64,000 nt of DNA from Bacteroidales bacterium UBA1181 (GCA_002310215.1 DBYR01000018.1:123260-187259); one strand, 5' to 3'. Shown: positions 54,711-63,214, numbered from the stretch's first letter. Notes: generated from the letters alone by a model not told the origin. Translations and numbers: made by a program.

Positions 54711-57002
54711 TTACAAATATCTAATAATTGATTGCTTTTTATCATCAGGGACTCCATTGATACTTTGCTTAAACACAATTTCTCTTTCATTGATGCTCTC
54801 TATATGCTCATCCAACGCCTCAATATCTTCAAAAGTCATCCCATACCTTATCATCCAAATATACCGCTCATTGTCGGTTCCATATTTCACGTATTTTGCC
54901 AAACTCAATGCTCTTTCATCATTTGTTTTTTCGTAATACAAGTAAAACGCAGCATAAAATATATCACTTAATTTAAAACCTATTAATTTGTCAATATAGT
55001 CGTACGTGTCATAAACAATTCTATCATAATCGACATCTTTTGCCTTTGTTCCTTTTCCAAAAATACTATAGGATCTTAATCCTTTTTGGGGAAGATCTGC
55101 AAATCCCGTAATAAATTTTGCATCCAAATCATCTGTCCTTTTCCCTAATCTTTCCAATCTTTTTCTATCCGACGAACGGCTCACATAAGAATACCTATAC
55201 CAGCATACATTTTTGAAAGTTTTGCCATATATCCGCCAAAGCATAATCTTTACAGCAGTATGAAGCACATTTTCTTCTCCATCAGACAAATTCCTTCCTA
55301 AATACAGCCTATATAGTCTACCGAAAGTGTAATAGATTTCGCTTCTATCATTACTAATTTCTTCAAAGGTAATCAGTCTTCCATTCTCATAAAAAGAATC
55401 CATGATTTGCTTAATAATAGTATCAGATTCTTCTACAGAAAATTTCTCTAAATCATTGTTTGTAAGATTATACTGGTCTGAAAAAGTGTCATTCAAAATA
55501 GCATCCTTAAAATCGGAATAATCAGAACGCTCTTCTTCGTGCTTATCCAATACAGAAACATTGTCCAAAACATTGGGGTTCTTGAGTATATCCCTGAATT
55601 TACTCATGTTAGAGCTTAACACAATTACATAACCATAATCAAATTTCACATCTTCAGTTGAACGCCCTGCTCGTCCAATAAGATTTTTCATCTCCAATGG
55701 TTTGCTCGCTTCAAACCTATCCAACACAACAATATCAAATGGCATATTGATGCCTTGTTCAAGTGTAGAAGTAGCGAAACAAAGTTTACAAAAACCATCT
55801 CGAGTATATTGCTCCATGATACTTCTTGACTGAAGTGGCAAGGAACCGTGATGCGTAACTATTCCCCTTTTCAACAATGAAATCATTTGTGAATAATGAT
55901 CTTTATTAGCGATGGTATCCCCTCCGGTAAATGATTTCAGTTCGTTAATGTAATAACTTATTTTATCGTTGTCTATCTCTTCACACAAATCAATGTATCG
56001 TCCATATTCGTTCAAGAAACCTTTGTTGTAAATCTTTGATTTCGAAACATAAAACAACACCGAACCACCATCTTTTATACATCTTTCAATCGGGTCAAAT
56101 GAGCACTGGATTTTCTGTGTTCCCATTATGGTTTTATCTATTCCAAAATGGTAAAATACATTGTTATCATCCACGCACAAATACATTTGTCCAACATTCT
56201 TTTGCTCATACAATCTTGACTCTGCCACTTTATCATTCAAATGATTCTTTTCTAATTGGGCTTCTGGATTATTAATAAATGGATGGGCAAATACAAATTT
56301 CGCTTCTGGAAATGCTTTGTAACATCTTCTAACAATACTATCATAAAACAGGCCTCTAGTTGATTCTTCATCGCTCAATTGAGCTTCATCAAACAAAAAC
56401 AAATCAACATTAAAGTCATCCTTCTGCTTGAACAAATCCCTACAGCGTTCAGGAGTAACTACAAATATGTTTCTCCTGGTTCTTGCTGTATTAATCTTAT
56501 CAATAAAAGTCAGAATGTTGATGCTTTTATCTGGCATTAAATCGCAAAGCCTCAAATAGTATTCATTGATTAAAGCTCTTGACGGCACAACAACAACCGT
56601 ATCATTGACACCTTTCTCTATCAGATTCCTAAACACAAAAGATTTCCCAGTACTTGTTGGAGCAGAAAAACTGAAACAATTTGCTTTTGATATGTTCTTA
56701 ACAATATCAGCTTGTACAGGAGTGTAATACTCATCATAAGTGTCCCTGATATACTTTTTATATTGACCAAATATCACTTCTTTCAATGAGTTACGTTTTA
56801 CATCTTTATAAAACACACCCATGTAATTTAATATTCTGTCTTTGTATATCTCAAATTCATCAGGACGATACAATGCCAAATACGAGAGAATCTCCACATC
56901 TGTCCCGTCAATAGGTCCCCTCATATAAAGGTTGTTTATGACATGGTCAAATATTTCAGATATTTGATCCCCATTGATAATATTCTTTATTACCTCTTTC
57001 AT
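54711..57002 (-). CDS. hamB: SF2 DEAD/DEAH-type helicase, Hachiman HamB-like
   Basis: The 763 residues are counted from the ATG at 57002, which overlaps the hamA stop (ATGA). A longer frame begins with TTG and was not used. Helicase motifs: Walker A APTSTGKS (Lys at ~120), VVVVPSRALI (Ia), DEAQ (~205-208), a late motif CFATSTLEQGINMP and motif VI NLIGRAGRS. The C-terminal ~250 residues are helical and specific to the family. Paired with a small PD-(D/E)xK protein, this fits Hachiman anti-phage systems, in which HamB senses damaged or foreign DNA and releases the HamA nuclease. The assignment rests on gene order and motifs only; AbpAB-type relatives are an alternative name. Base composition is lower in GC than the flanking hsd genes, suggesting separate acquisition. 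Confidence 0.7.
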   Translation of the reverse strand: MKEVIKNIINGDQISEIFDHVINNLYMRGPIDGTDVEILSYLALYRPDEFEIYKDRILNYMGVFYKDVKRNSLKEVIFGQYKKYIRDTYDEYYTPVQADIVKNISKANCFSFSAPTSTGKSFVFRNLIEKGVNDTVVVVPSRALINEYYLRLCDLMPDKSINILTFIDKINTARTRRNIFVVTPERCRDLFKQKDDFNVDLFLFDEAQLSDEESTRGLFYDSIVRRCYKAFPEAKFVFAHPFINNPEAQLEKNHLNDKVAESRLYEQKNVGQMYLCVDDNNVFYHFGIDKTIMGTQKIQCSFDPIERCIKDGGSVLFYVSKSKIYNKGFLNEYGRYIDLCEEIDNDKISYYINELKSFTGGDTIANKDHYSQMISLLKRGIVTHHGSLPLQSRSIMEQYTRDGFCKLCFATSTLEQGINMPFDIVVLDRFEASKPLEMKNLIGRAGRSTEDVKFDYGYVIVLSSNMSKFRDILKNPNVLDNVSVLDKHEEERSDYSDFKDAILNDTFSDQYNLTNNDLEKFSVEESDTIIKQIMDSFYENGRLITFEEISNDRSEIYYTFGRLYRLYLGRNLSDGEENVLHTAVKIMLWRIYGKTFKNVCWYRYSYVSRSSDRKRLERLGKRTDDLDAKFITGFADLPQKGLRSYSIFGKGTKAKDVDYDRIVYDTYDYIDKLIGFKLSDIFYAAFYLYYEKTNDERALSLAKYVKYGTDNERYIWMIRYGMTFEDIEALDEHIESINEREIVFKQSINGVPDDKKQSIIRYL

Positions 57003-57694
57003 ATCGTTACTGCTACGCAAATCAACTCTTTATGAGATGATAATTCTTTGAAATGAACATTGTCCTGAATATGTTTTACCAATTCCTCAGTTTCAATTTC
57101 GGTTGAAGAAAACGCCGCAATATATCCTTTGTCACCGTTGTTAGCGTTTTCAAGGGATTTTTCCGAAAAGAAACGGTCTATAGAAGCAATATCATTAATA
57201 TCCTTACCAGAAATGGAAAATTTTTCTATCTGCTTCAATGCATCATTAAATGGATTTTTCTTGGCCACATATTTAGCTTCTCCAAAAAGTAAAATGTTAT
57301 TCTTATTTTCGCTATAAAAATCAAACCCCGGATTGCCAACTACTTTTTCTTTAATCAACTCTGCTAACGGTATATCCAGGTAATCCAATTTGTCGACAAT
57401 TGCTTTCTTTGACAAAACAGAAACAACATACTCTCCAGAATCAGTCGTAACTTCACTTTCCTTTCCATTAATAATATTCGTTGTAATATAATCAATAGTA
57501 TTTGTTGCACGCTTCATGAACGAATTTTGCAAATACTCCTTGTCAAATTTACTAATCCAACTCAATTCATTTAAACAGTCCAACACCTCTCGTAAAGTTA
57601 TTGACACATTATCTTGATTGATTCTTATCCTAAAAAAGTGGATATTATCAGCCAATTTTCTATAATCTTCCAATGTGTATGGTAAAGCATCCAT
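56999..57694 (-). CDS. hamA: PD-(D/E)xK nuclease, Hachiman HamA-like (DUF1837)
   Basis: The 231 residues carry a nuclease core at about 115-145: NPGFDFY with Asp125, then ILLFGEAKY with Glu139 and Lys141 (D-x13-E-x-K). The N-terminal part is helical. It sits directly before a helicase gene with a 4-nt overlap, which is the order of Hachiman hamA-hamB. In that system HamA is held inactive by HamB and degrades DNA when released. The protein is somewhat short for the family. The gene starts 6 nt after the hsdS stop, so the pair is embedded in the hsd operon. Function is inferred from motif and context, not from a database match. Confidence 0.65.
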   Translation of the reverse strand: MDALPYTLEDYRKLADNIHFFRIRINQDNVSITLREVLDCLNELSWISKFDKEYLQNSFMKRATNTIDYITTNIINGKESEVTTDSGEYVVSVLSKKAIVDKLDYLDIPLAELIKEKVVGNPGFDFYSENKNNILLFGEAKYVAKKNPFNDALKQIEKFSISGKDINDIASIDRFFSEKSLENANNGDKGYIAAFSSTEIETEELVKHIQDNVHFKELSSHKELICVAVTI

Positions 57695-57700
57695 AATATT

Positions 57701-58891
57701 CTATCCTTTCAGCAAGTTAATCTCCCCACTCATCAACCTCGGCAGCAACCCGTCGCGAGTTTGGATTAGGGTTTGGATTTGCTTGTTATTGTTGTTCATT
57801 TTAGACACCATAGTATCTATTTCACTGTTAAAATATGCGATAGCGGTTTTATCAGGAATATTAATAGGGTAATTTTTCAAATTATCAACATCCACACGTT
57901 GCCTTCCTGACGAGCCTGACATACAAGATTCTGCATAGTCTCTAAAATCTTGATATTTAGCTATTACATAAGAGAAAAACGAATGAATTCCTAATTTTGA
58001 GTGCATAACAATAAATTCTGTTGAGCCCCAACCTACCTGATTTTCATTTAAAAAATCAACATACGCCGTTTTTCCATTTTCAAGGCAAGGTGTGATACGA
58101 GCTAATAATGTGTCTCCATTTTGGAATTTTGAACCAGAACTAAAAGCACGATTATACCAATATGTTGGTGCGTATGTAGAAGTGCTCAAATTGGACATTT
58201 CTAAAAACGGGGCAATTGTTCCCTTAACAAGTTTTCTTGTTGGATTAAACTCTACTAAATCAGCGACAGTTCCTTCCTCCCACTCCTCCTTAGTCTCCAC
58301 CACAAACCACTGCCTAAACAACGTCTCCGCCATCTGCTCCAAGGTGGCGTTCTCGCGGTGCAGAAGGTCTATCTTGTCGTCTAAAGAACCTATTGTCTCT
58401 AATATTTGTTTTCTTTTTGATTTGTCAGGTGCAATAAATACAAAATTCTCAATATCAGCTTTTGTTATCATTCCCACAGTTGTTCCTGTTTTGCAAGATG
58501 CAATATGTCTCACATAGGCAGGTGTCTTTAAAAGCCAATAAATATACTTGTTATCAAAATCAGAATTATTAGTTACACGATAAAGGTTAGCTCCTACAAT
58601 CAGTTTTTTGTCTTTTAGTTCATTAGGTATTATAGCAGGCATACCAAGTATTGGCAAGTTGTCCGATTGTTGCCGAGTTGCCAACACAATGTCACCTGCA
58701 TTGGCATAATAACGCTCTGCACAATCTCCCAAATACGGTCGTGCCCCCGACATCAAGAACTTCTCTTTATACGAAACACATCCCATACCAAGCAATAGAC
58801 CATCCCCCTTGCCAATGTATTCTCCTTTATATGCAAATCCACTGGCAATAGATACCACTTCTCCCAACTTATATTCTTTCCACTCGGTCAT
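57701..58891 (-). CDS. hsdS: Type I restriction enzyme, S (specificity) subunit
   Basis: The 396 residues contain two target-recognition domains, each followed by a conserved helix. The first repeat reads QILETIGSLDDKIDLLHREN and the second AYFNSEIDTMVSKMNNNNKQ, ending GLLPRLMSGEI. It sets the DNA sequence methylated or cut by the HsdM/HsdR complex; the target cannot be read from sequence. The start codon overlaps the stop of the upstream small membrane gene (TAATG). The first 21 nt of hsdS recur with two differences at the start of that small gene (59170-59190). No second hsdS or recombinase is present in the window, so phase switching is not indicated. Confidence 0.94.
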   Translation of the reverse strand: MTEWKEYKLGEVVSIASGFAYKGEYIGKGDGLLLGMGCVSYKEKFLMSGARPYLGDCAERYYANAGDIVLATRQQSDNLPILGMPAIIPNELKDKKLIVGANLYRVTNNSDFDNKYIYWLLKTPAYVRHIASCKTGTTVGMITKADIENFVFIAPDKSKRKQILETIGSLDDKIDLLHRENATLEQMAETLFRQWFVVETKEEWEEGTVADLVEFNPTRKLVKGTIAPFLEMSNLSTSTYAPTYWYNRAFSSGSKFQNGDTLLARITPCLENGKTAYVDFLNENQVGWGSTEFIVMHSKLGIHSFFSYVIAKYQDFRDYAESCMSGSSGRQRVDVDNLKNYPINIPDKTAIAYFNSEIDTMVSKMNNNNKQIQTLIQTRDGLLPRLMSGEINLLKG

Positions 58892-59190
58892 TATTTCAGT
58901 TGTTGTTTTAATTGTTCAATTTCTGCTTTGAGCATTTTACTTCTATACATTGCTTCGTCAGTTGCCATAAACCGCATTAGCTCCTCCGTCGATTTCAGTT
59001 GAGCCTCTTTGCTTGCAATTTCGTTCAGAATCTGCTATCTTTCGCTCTCTTGGGTAAACTTTAACGAGCGCTTTGAAACATCGAGCGCACGTTTTGTAAA
59101 CACAAGGGCAATAACGGCAACAATAAGCGTGGCAATGGCAACGGCCAATGTCAGCGTGTCAGCAGTTATGTATTCTTTCCACTCGCTCAT
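58891..59190 (-). pseudogene. Small membrane/coiled-coil protein gene with in-frame TAG at codon 52
   Basis: It starts 3 nt after the DUF1016 stop and its final TAA overlaps the hsdS ATG. The 99-codon frame reads MSEWKEY, one strong transmembrane segment (TLTLAVAIATLIVAVIALVF), a basic stretch, then at codon 52 (59037-59035) TAG. It continues in frame with a charged helical, coiled-coil-like part (ILNEIASKEAQLK, AEIEQLKQQLK). Both halves look like one protein, so this is either a gene broken by a nonsense change or a site of readthrough. The first 21 nt copy the hsdS start. I do not recognise a family. If only the first half is made, it is a 51-residue membrane peptide. Confidence 0.55.
59170..59190. 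repeat. Duplicate of the hsdS 5' end
   Basis: It matches the first 21 nt of hsdS (58871-58891) at 19 of 21 positions, encoding MSEWKEY versus MTEWKEY. The two copies lie 299 bp apart and bracket the small membrane gene. Confidence 0.7.
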
Positions 59191-59193
59191 AGT

Positions 59194-60345
59194 TCAATCT
59201 TTTAATTCACGTTCAATATCCTCAATACTCGGCAAGGTGCTCTTGAAGTCGGCGGGATAGAGTTTGGACAACTCATATTCTGAGATGCCGAGGGGCTGGG
59301 CATAGCCCTCGAGGGCGTACTGCGCCATCACGTCGTTCTTGCTCTTGCATATCAACAGGCCGACAGTGGGACTATCACCCTCGCGACGCAACACGTGGTT
59401 GGCACACGACACATAGCCACTTAATTGTCCGAGGAAGGCATTGTCAAATTTCTCAGTCTTCACCTCCACCACCACATAGCAATGCAGATGGGTGTTGTAA
59501 AAGAGCATATCTGCAAACAGTTCTGTGTCGCCCACCTCGATGCGATACTCCCGTCCCATATAGGCGAAGCCATTACCCATCTCCAACAGAAATTTCTCAA
59601 CATTATGCACCAATGCATCCTTCAGTTCCTTCTCGTTATAACGTTCGGTAAGCTGCACAAAATCAAAGCAATACGGATCTTTCAACAACTGCTGCGCCAA
59701 GTCGCTGTCAACTGCCGGCAAGGTCGTTTTGAAATTGGTTATAGCCTTCCCCTGTCGCTCATAAAGGTCGGTATCAAGGAAATTCAGCAAAACAGCACGG
59801 CTCCAGTTGTTCTCTGCTGAGTGCTTTACAAAAAAAAGAGCCTTTTGTATATTATTATCGCATTTATCAATAATTAATTTATGATGGCCCCACGGAATCT
59901 GGAACAAATATCCAAAATCGTCCATATCTTGTGGACGGTTTTCTATTTTTCCCCCAAGTTGGGGGAATTTTGATATTTCTGCCCCAGTTTGAGGCAATTT
60001 TATGGACAAATCCTTTCCTTGTAATTTTCCCTCAAGTTGGGGGAAATTTGCAAATAGTTGGTTATAAAGCACATAGAACCTTTTGGCATAGTAAAGGTTT
60101 TGTATCGAAAAACCTTTTACCCCAGGCAATGCATCCTGCAAATCCATACTTAGGTTGCGGAAAAAACCATCGCCCCATTTGCTCTCGGCTTGTTTGGTCA
60201 CAATATCGCCACCCAACGAGAAATAAAATTTCAGCATCTCACTGTTCACCTTCATTGCTGCCTTTATTTGGCTTTGGCGGAAGCGTAGGCTGAGGTCTTT
60301 TATCCAGTCTGCATAGGTGTTATCTATCTTGATGAGTTTGCTCAT
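59194..60345 (-). CDS. DUF1016 (YhcG-like) PD-(D/E)xK nuclease
   Basis: The 383 residues consist of an N-terminal DUF1016_N helical domain (IKDLSLRFRQSQIKAAMKVN, FSIQNLYYAKRFYVLY) and a C-terminal YhcG nuclease domain with FADMLFYN (Asp) and VVVEVKTEKF (Glu-x-Lys). Between them, at ~99-135, is a repetitive linker with FPQLEGK, LPQTGAE and FPQLGGK. DUF1016 genes often accompany type I restriction loci in Bacteroidetes; a defence or accessory nuclease role is inferred. The ATG overlaps the hsdM stop by 4 nt (ATGA). The linker DNA holds three near-palindromic copies, described separately. Confidence 0.88.
   Translation of the reverse strand: MSKLIKIDNTYADWIKDLSLRFRQSQIKAAMKVNSEMLKFYFSLGGDIVTKQAESKWGDGFFRNLSMDLQDALPGVKGFSIQNLYYAKRFYVLYNQLFANFPQLEGKLQGKDLSIKLPQTGAEISKFPQLGGKIENRPQDMDDFGYLFQIPWGHHKLIIDKCDNNIQKALFFVKHSAENNWSRAVLLNFLDTDLYERQGKAITNFKTTLPAVDSDLAQQLLKDPYCFDFVQLTERYNEKELKDALVHNVEKFLLEMGNGFAYMGREYRIEVGDTELFADMLFYNTHLHCYVVVEVKTEKFDNAFLGQLSGYVSCANHVLRREGDSPTVGLLICKSKNDVMAQYALEGYAQPLGISEYELSKLYPADFKSTLPSIEDIERELKD
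59951..60043. repeat. Three palindromic mini-repeats inside the DUF1016 linker
   Basis: CCCCCAAGTTGGGGG at 59951-59965 is a perfect palindrome around a central base. Variants lie at 59981-59995 (GCCCCAGTTTGAGGC) and 60029-60043 (CCCTCAAGTTGGGGG). Each encodes one (F/L)PQ(L/T)-x-G unit. Spacing is 30 and 48 nt, multiples of three, so copies keep the frame. Confidence 0.75.
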
Positions 60346-61859
60346 ATCTCTATCTTGCTTAAATTCTCCAAAATCACCTTGTTCAGCCGTTCTTCCTCCT
60401 TCAGTTGCTCCTCAAACTCGGCTTTCAAGGCGGTGAAACGCTCAGCGAAGTTGAAATCGTCCTCCTCTTCAGGCAAACCTACATAACGGCCAGGGGTAAG
60501 CACATAGTCCAGTTCGGCCACATGGTTCACGGGCACTGAGGCACAGAATCCCGCCACATCCTGATAGTCAGCCGATTCTTCTTTCCACAGATGGTAGGTG
60601 CTGGCTATCTTCTGAATATCCTCTTCCGAGAGTTCGCGGGTGCGTCGGTTGATGAGGTGTCCCTCGTTGCGGGCATCGATAAAGAGAATCTCACCAGCAC
60701 GTTTGGTCCTGTTTCGGGTCACAAACCAAAGACAAGCAGGAATCTGCGTGTTCAAGAATAGCTTGGCGGGCAGATTCACAATGCAGGCAATCAGTCCCTT
60801 GTCAATCAACTCCTTACGAATATCACCTTCGCCGCTCGTCTTTGAGGTCAACGAACCTTTGGCCAACACAAAACCAGCTTGTCCATTTGGGGCAAGGTGA
60901 TAGATGAAGTGTTGAATCCAAGCGAAGTTGGCGTTGCCTGCAGGCGGCACACCATATTGCCAACGGGCGTCGGAGCGCAGCTGGTCGCCACTCCAGTCAC
61001 TATCGTTGAAAGGAGGATTGGCCAGCACATAGTCTGCCTTCACATCACGGTGCGCATCGTTGAGGAAAGACCCTTCGGTGTTCCATTTCACTTGCGAAGC
61101 ATCGATACCACGAATGGCAAGGTTCATCTTGCAGAGACGCCAAGTGGTCTGGTTACTCTCCTGCCCATAAACCGAAATGTTCTCAATGCGTCCCTGATGC
61201 TCTTTCACAAATTTCTCGCTCTGCACAAACATACCACCCGAACCGCAACATGGGTCGAGTACACGGCCCTTGTACGGCTCCAGCATATTCACAAGCAGTT
61301 CAACAACACTGCGCGGCGTGTAGAATTGGCCGCCTTTCTTGCCTTCCGCCAAGGCAAACTCTCCCAAGAAATATTCGAAGACGTGTCCCAAAAGGTCCGC
61401 ACTTTTAGTACTGGTATTCTGCAAGGTGGAGTTGCCAATCAGGTCAATCAGTTCGCCCAGACTTGTCGGATCGAGATTCGGACGGGAAAAGACTTTAGGC
61501 AACACGCCTTTTAGCGATCTGTTTTCCCGTTCAATTTCATCCATCGCATCATCAATATATTTGCCAATCTGCGGACTCTTCGCATTATCGGTCAGATAGT
61601 TCCATCGAGCAGTGGGGGGGACATAAAAAACGTTTTCGGCAGCATATTCCTCGCGGTCTTCCGGGTCTGCACCTTCCGACTGCTGTGCCACCAACTGATT
61701 ATAGAGCTGTTCAAATGAAACAGATATATATTTCAGGAAAATCAAACCCAACACAACATGCTTATATTCAGCCGCATCAATATTCTTGCGGAGTTTGTCG
61801 GCAGCCTTCCACAGCTGCTTCTCAAGCGGTTCCTCTATCAATTCCTTCTTTTTTGCCAT
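60342..61859 (-). CDS. hsdM: Type I restriction enzyme, M (N6-adenine methyltransferase) subunit
   Basis: The 505 residues consist of an N-terminal HsdM_N helical domain (~1-150), then the N6_Mtase domain with SAM-binding motif I DPCCGSGG (202-209) and catalytic motif IV NPPF (281-284). A C-terminal helix (EFEEQLKEEERLNKVILENL) joins HsdS. It methylates adenine at the site chosen by HsdS, protecting host DNA. It is first gene of the operon, with a perfect -7 box upstream. Order on the minus strand is hsdM, DUF1016, small membrane gene, hsdS, hamA, hamB, XRE cassette, hsdR. Confidence 0.96.
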   Translation of the reverse strand: MAKKKELIEEPLEKQLWKAADKLRKNIDAAEYKHVVLGLIFLKYISVSFEQLYNQLVAQQSEGADPEDREEYAAENVFYVPPTARWNYLTDNAKSPQIGKYIDDAMDEIERENRSLKGVLPKVFSRPNLDPTSLGELIDLIGNSTLQNTSTKSADLLGHVFEYFLGEFALAEGKKGGQFYTPRSVVELLVNMLEPYKGRVLDPCCGSGGMFVQSEKFVKEHQGRIENISVYGQESNQTTWRLCKMNLAIRGIDASQVKWNTEGSFLNDAHRDVKADYVLANPPFNDSDWSGDQLRSDARWQYGVPPAGNANFAWIQHFIYHLAPNGQAGFVLAKGSLTSKTSGEGDIRKELIDKGLIACIVNLPAKLFLNTQIPACLWFVTRNRTKRAGEILFIDARNEGHLINRRTRELSEEDIQKIASTYHLWKEESADYQDVAGFCASVPVNHVAELDYVLTPGRYVGLPEEEDDFNFAERFTALKAEFEEQLKEEERLNKVILENLSKIEI

Positions 61860-61879
61860 ATTAGAAAAATAATGTTTCC

Positions 61880-61887
61880 CAAATGTA
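61880..61887 (-). promoter_or_regulatory. hsdM promoter, -7 box TACATTTG
   Basis: This is a perfect TAnnTTTG on the minus strand, 20 nt before the hsdM ATG, so the leader would be only about 13 nt. No ideal -33 was seen. Confidence 0.5.
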
Positions 61888-61910
61888 CATCTTTTTGATT
61901 GAATATTCTA

Positions 61911-62420
61911 CTAGCAATCTTTTTTCACCCACCCATACTGTACAATCGTATAGACCTTCCCATCCTTGATGGCTCCTTTGCGTATGGTAGCCTCCAGTTC
62001 ATATCCGTTCTTTTCCAGCACCTTGGCGGAGGCGATGTTGGGAGCGAACACATGTGCGCTGATGCGCAGGATATCAAGCAGGTCGAAGGCTAGGCGAGTA
62101 ATTTGCGCCACGGCCTGCGTCATGATGCCTTGCGACCAATGGTCCGTCTGTAGCATATAGCCCAATTCTCCGTCTATGCGATAGACATCCTCTCTACGCT
62201 CCACCGAAATGCTACCCACCACCTGATCGTCCACCGTTACGGCACGGAACAGTCCGCTCTTGCCCTCTGCCTCCGTCACCATGTTCAGCCACCATTCCGC
62301 ATCGGAATCGGTGTAGGGAGAAGGCAGACGGTCGGAGAGATATTGCCTGTCCACTGTATTGCACAATGTCTTCAGGCTCTCTTTGTCAGACAGGGTCCAT
62401 TTGCGAAGTTGTATATTCAT
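61911..62420 (-). CDS. GNAT family N-acetyltransferase, RimJ/RimL-like
   Basis: The 169 residues match the Acetyltransf_3 layout: NIQLRKWTLSDKESLKTLCN at the start, a central GELGYMLQTDHWSQGIMTQA strand and loop where acetyl-CoA binds, and ANIASAKVLEKNGYELEA, the typical C-terminal helix. Members acetylate protein N-termini, small amines or antibiotics; the substrate here is unknown. It lies 19 nt downstream of the alpha/beta hydrolase gene on the same strand, so the two are probably co-transcribed. The stop lies within 25 nt of the hsdM promoter. Confidence 0.88.
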   Translation of the reverse strand: MNIQLRKWTLSDKESLKTLCNTVDRQYLSDRLPSPYTDSDAEWWLNMVTEAEGKSGLFRAVTVDDQVVGSISVERREDVYRIDGELGYMLQTDHWSQGIMTQAVAQITRLAFDLLDILRISAHVFAPNIASAKVLEKNGYELEATIRKGAIKDGKVYTIVQYGWVKKDC

Positions 62421-62439
62421 ATCGCTTATAATTAATCAT

Positions 62440-63174
62440 TTACACCATACCAAGAATCCTCTTGGCCACATCCTCCGGATGGTCAACCAATAGTTGCCCG
62501 TGATTCATACCGGGGAAGATCTCGACGTGTGTATCCGGGTGGATTTCGCACAGATGCTTCGCCTGTGGTTTCGCCACGAAAGCCTCTTTGGTACCATACC
62601 AGAAATGGATATCCGCCCCATGGATCGATTCCAGTTTATGGGTATAGACATCCTTGTAGCCGTCGCGCACCGATTTGCCCTTCCCATAAGGCCACACCTT
62701 CTTACATTCGTCCAACAACACGTCGAAATAGTGGGAATGGAAGATGAACTTCCAAAAGCCCGTGCAGTGATAACAGGTCCACACGTTGAGACTCTGGTAA
62801 TAACGAAGGGGATCCACGCACCACTTGGAAAGAGGCAACAATGGCGCCGCATCCATGATGGCATGGTCGATCACTATCTCATTCCGTCCCATGATTCGGG
62901 ACAGGATCTTTCCACCCAAGGAGAGACCGTAGGCAACGTCCAGATGTCCGTCCAAGTTCTCTCGAACATACCGAGCCGCCTGCATGGCTTGGTCATCGAT
63001 AGAAGTGTATTGAGAAGTCTGTCCCAACAGGAATCCGTCGATTCCCACTGCGACGATGTAGAAGTCGTCCTTCAACAAATCTATCAGCGGCAAGAATATC
63101 TCATGAGAGACTCCCAATCCGTGGATCAGCAGCAGACTACGTTTCTCTTTATTTCCGTATGTGTGGAATAGCAT
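62440..63174 (-). CDS. Alpha/beta hydrolase
   Basis: The 244 residues carry LLLIHGLGVSHEIFLPLIDLL, the oxyanion-hole HG motif and following helix, the nucleophile elbow YGLSLGG with Ser85, and a late His in FPGMNHGQLLVDHPE at about 227. The Asp of the triad is probably near IHFWYGTKEAF or the preceding strand. There is no signal peptide, so it is cytoplasmic. The substrate is unknown; family members include esterases, C-C hydrolases and lipases. A good promoter lies 33 nt upstream, and the GNAT gene follows at 19 nt. Confidence 0.85.
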   Translation of the reverse strand: MLFHTYGNKEKRSLLLIHGLGVSHEIFLPLIDLLKDDFYIVAVGIDGFLLGQTSQYTSIDDQAMQAARYVRENLDGHLDVAYGLSLGGKILSRIMGRNEIVIDHAIMDAAPLLPLSKWCVDPLRYYQSLNVWTCYHCTGFWKFIFHSHYFDVLLDECKKVWPYGKGKSVRDGYKDVYTHKLESIHGADIHFWYGTKEAFVAKPQAKHLCEIHPDTHVEIFPGMNHGQLLVDHPEDVAKRILGMV

Positions 63175-63206
63175 AGTACTAGGATCAAATTACAGCTTAC
63201 TAAATG

Positions 63207-63214
63207 CAAATCTA
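63207..63214 (-). promoter_or_regulatory. Promoter -7 box TAGATTTG for the hydrolase-GNAT pair
   Basis: This is a perfect TAnnTTTG on the minus strand, 33 nt before the ATG at 63174, within the 150-bp AT-rich gap after the HEAT gene. Confidence 0.5.

Noticed and set aside
57701..58891. Phase-variable hsdS shuffling
   Set aside because: There is only one hsdS, with no silent hsdS fragments, inverted repeats or recombinase gene nearby.
54665..59037. Genome-wide reassignment of TAG to glutamine
   Set aside because: Normal genes in the window end in TAG (36564-36566 and 46600-46602), so TAG is a working stop. The two in-frame TAG codons are better explained by decay.
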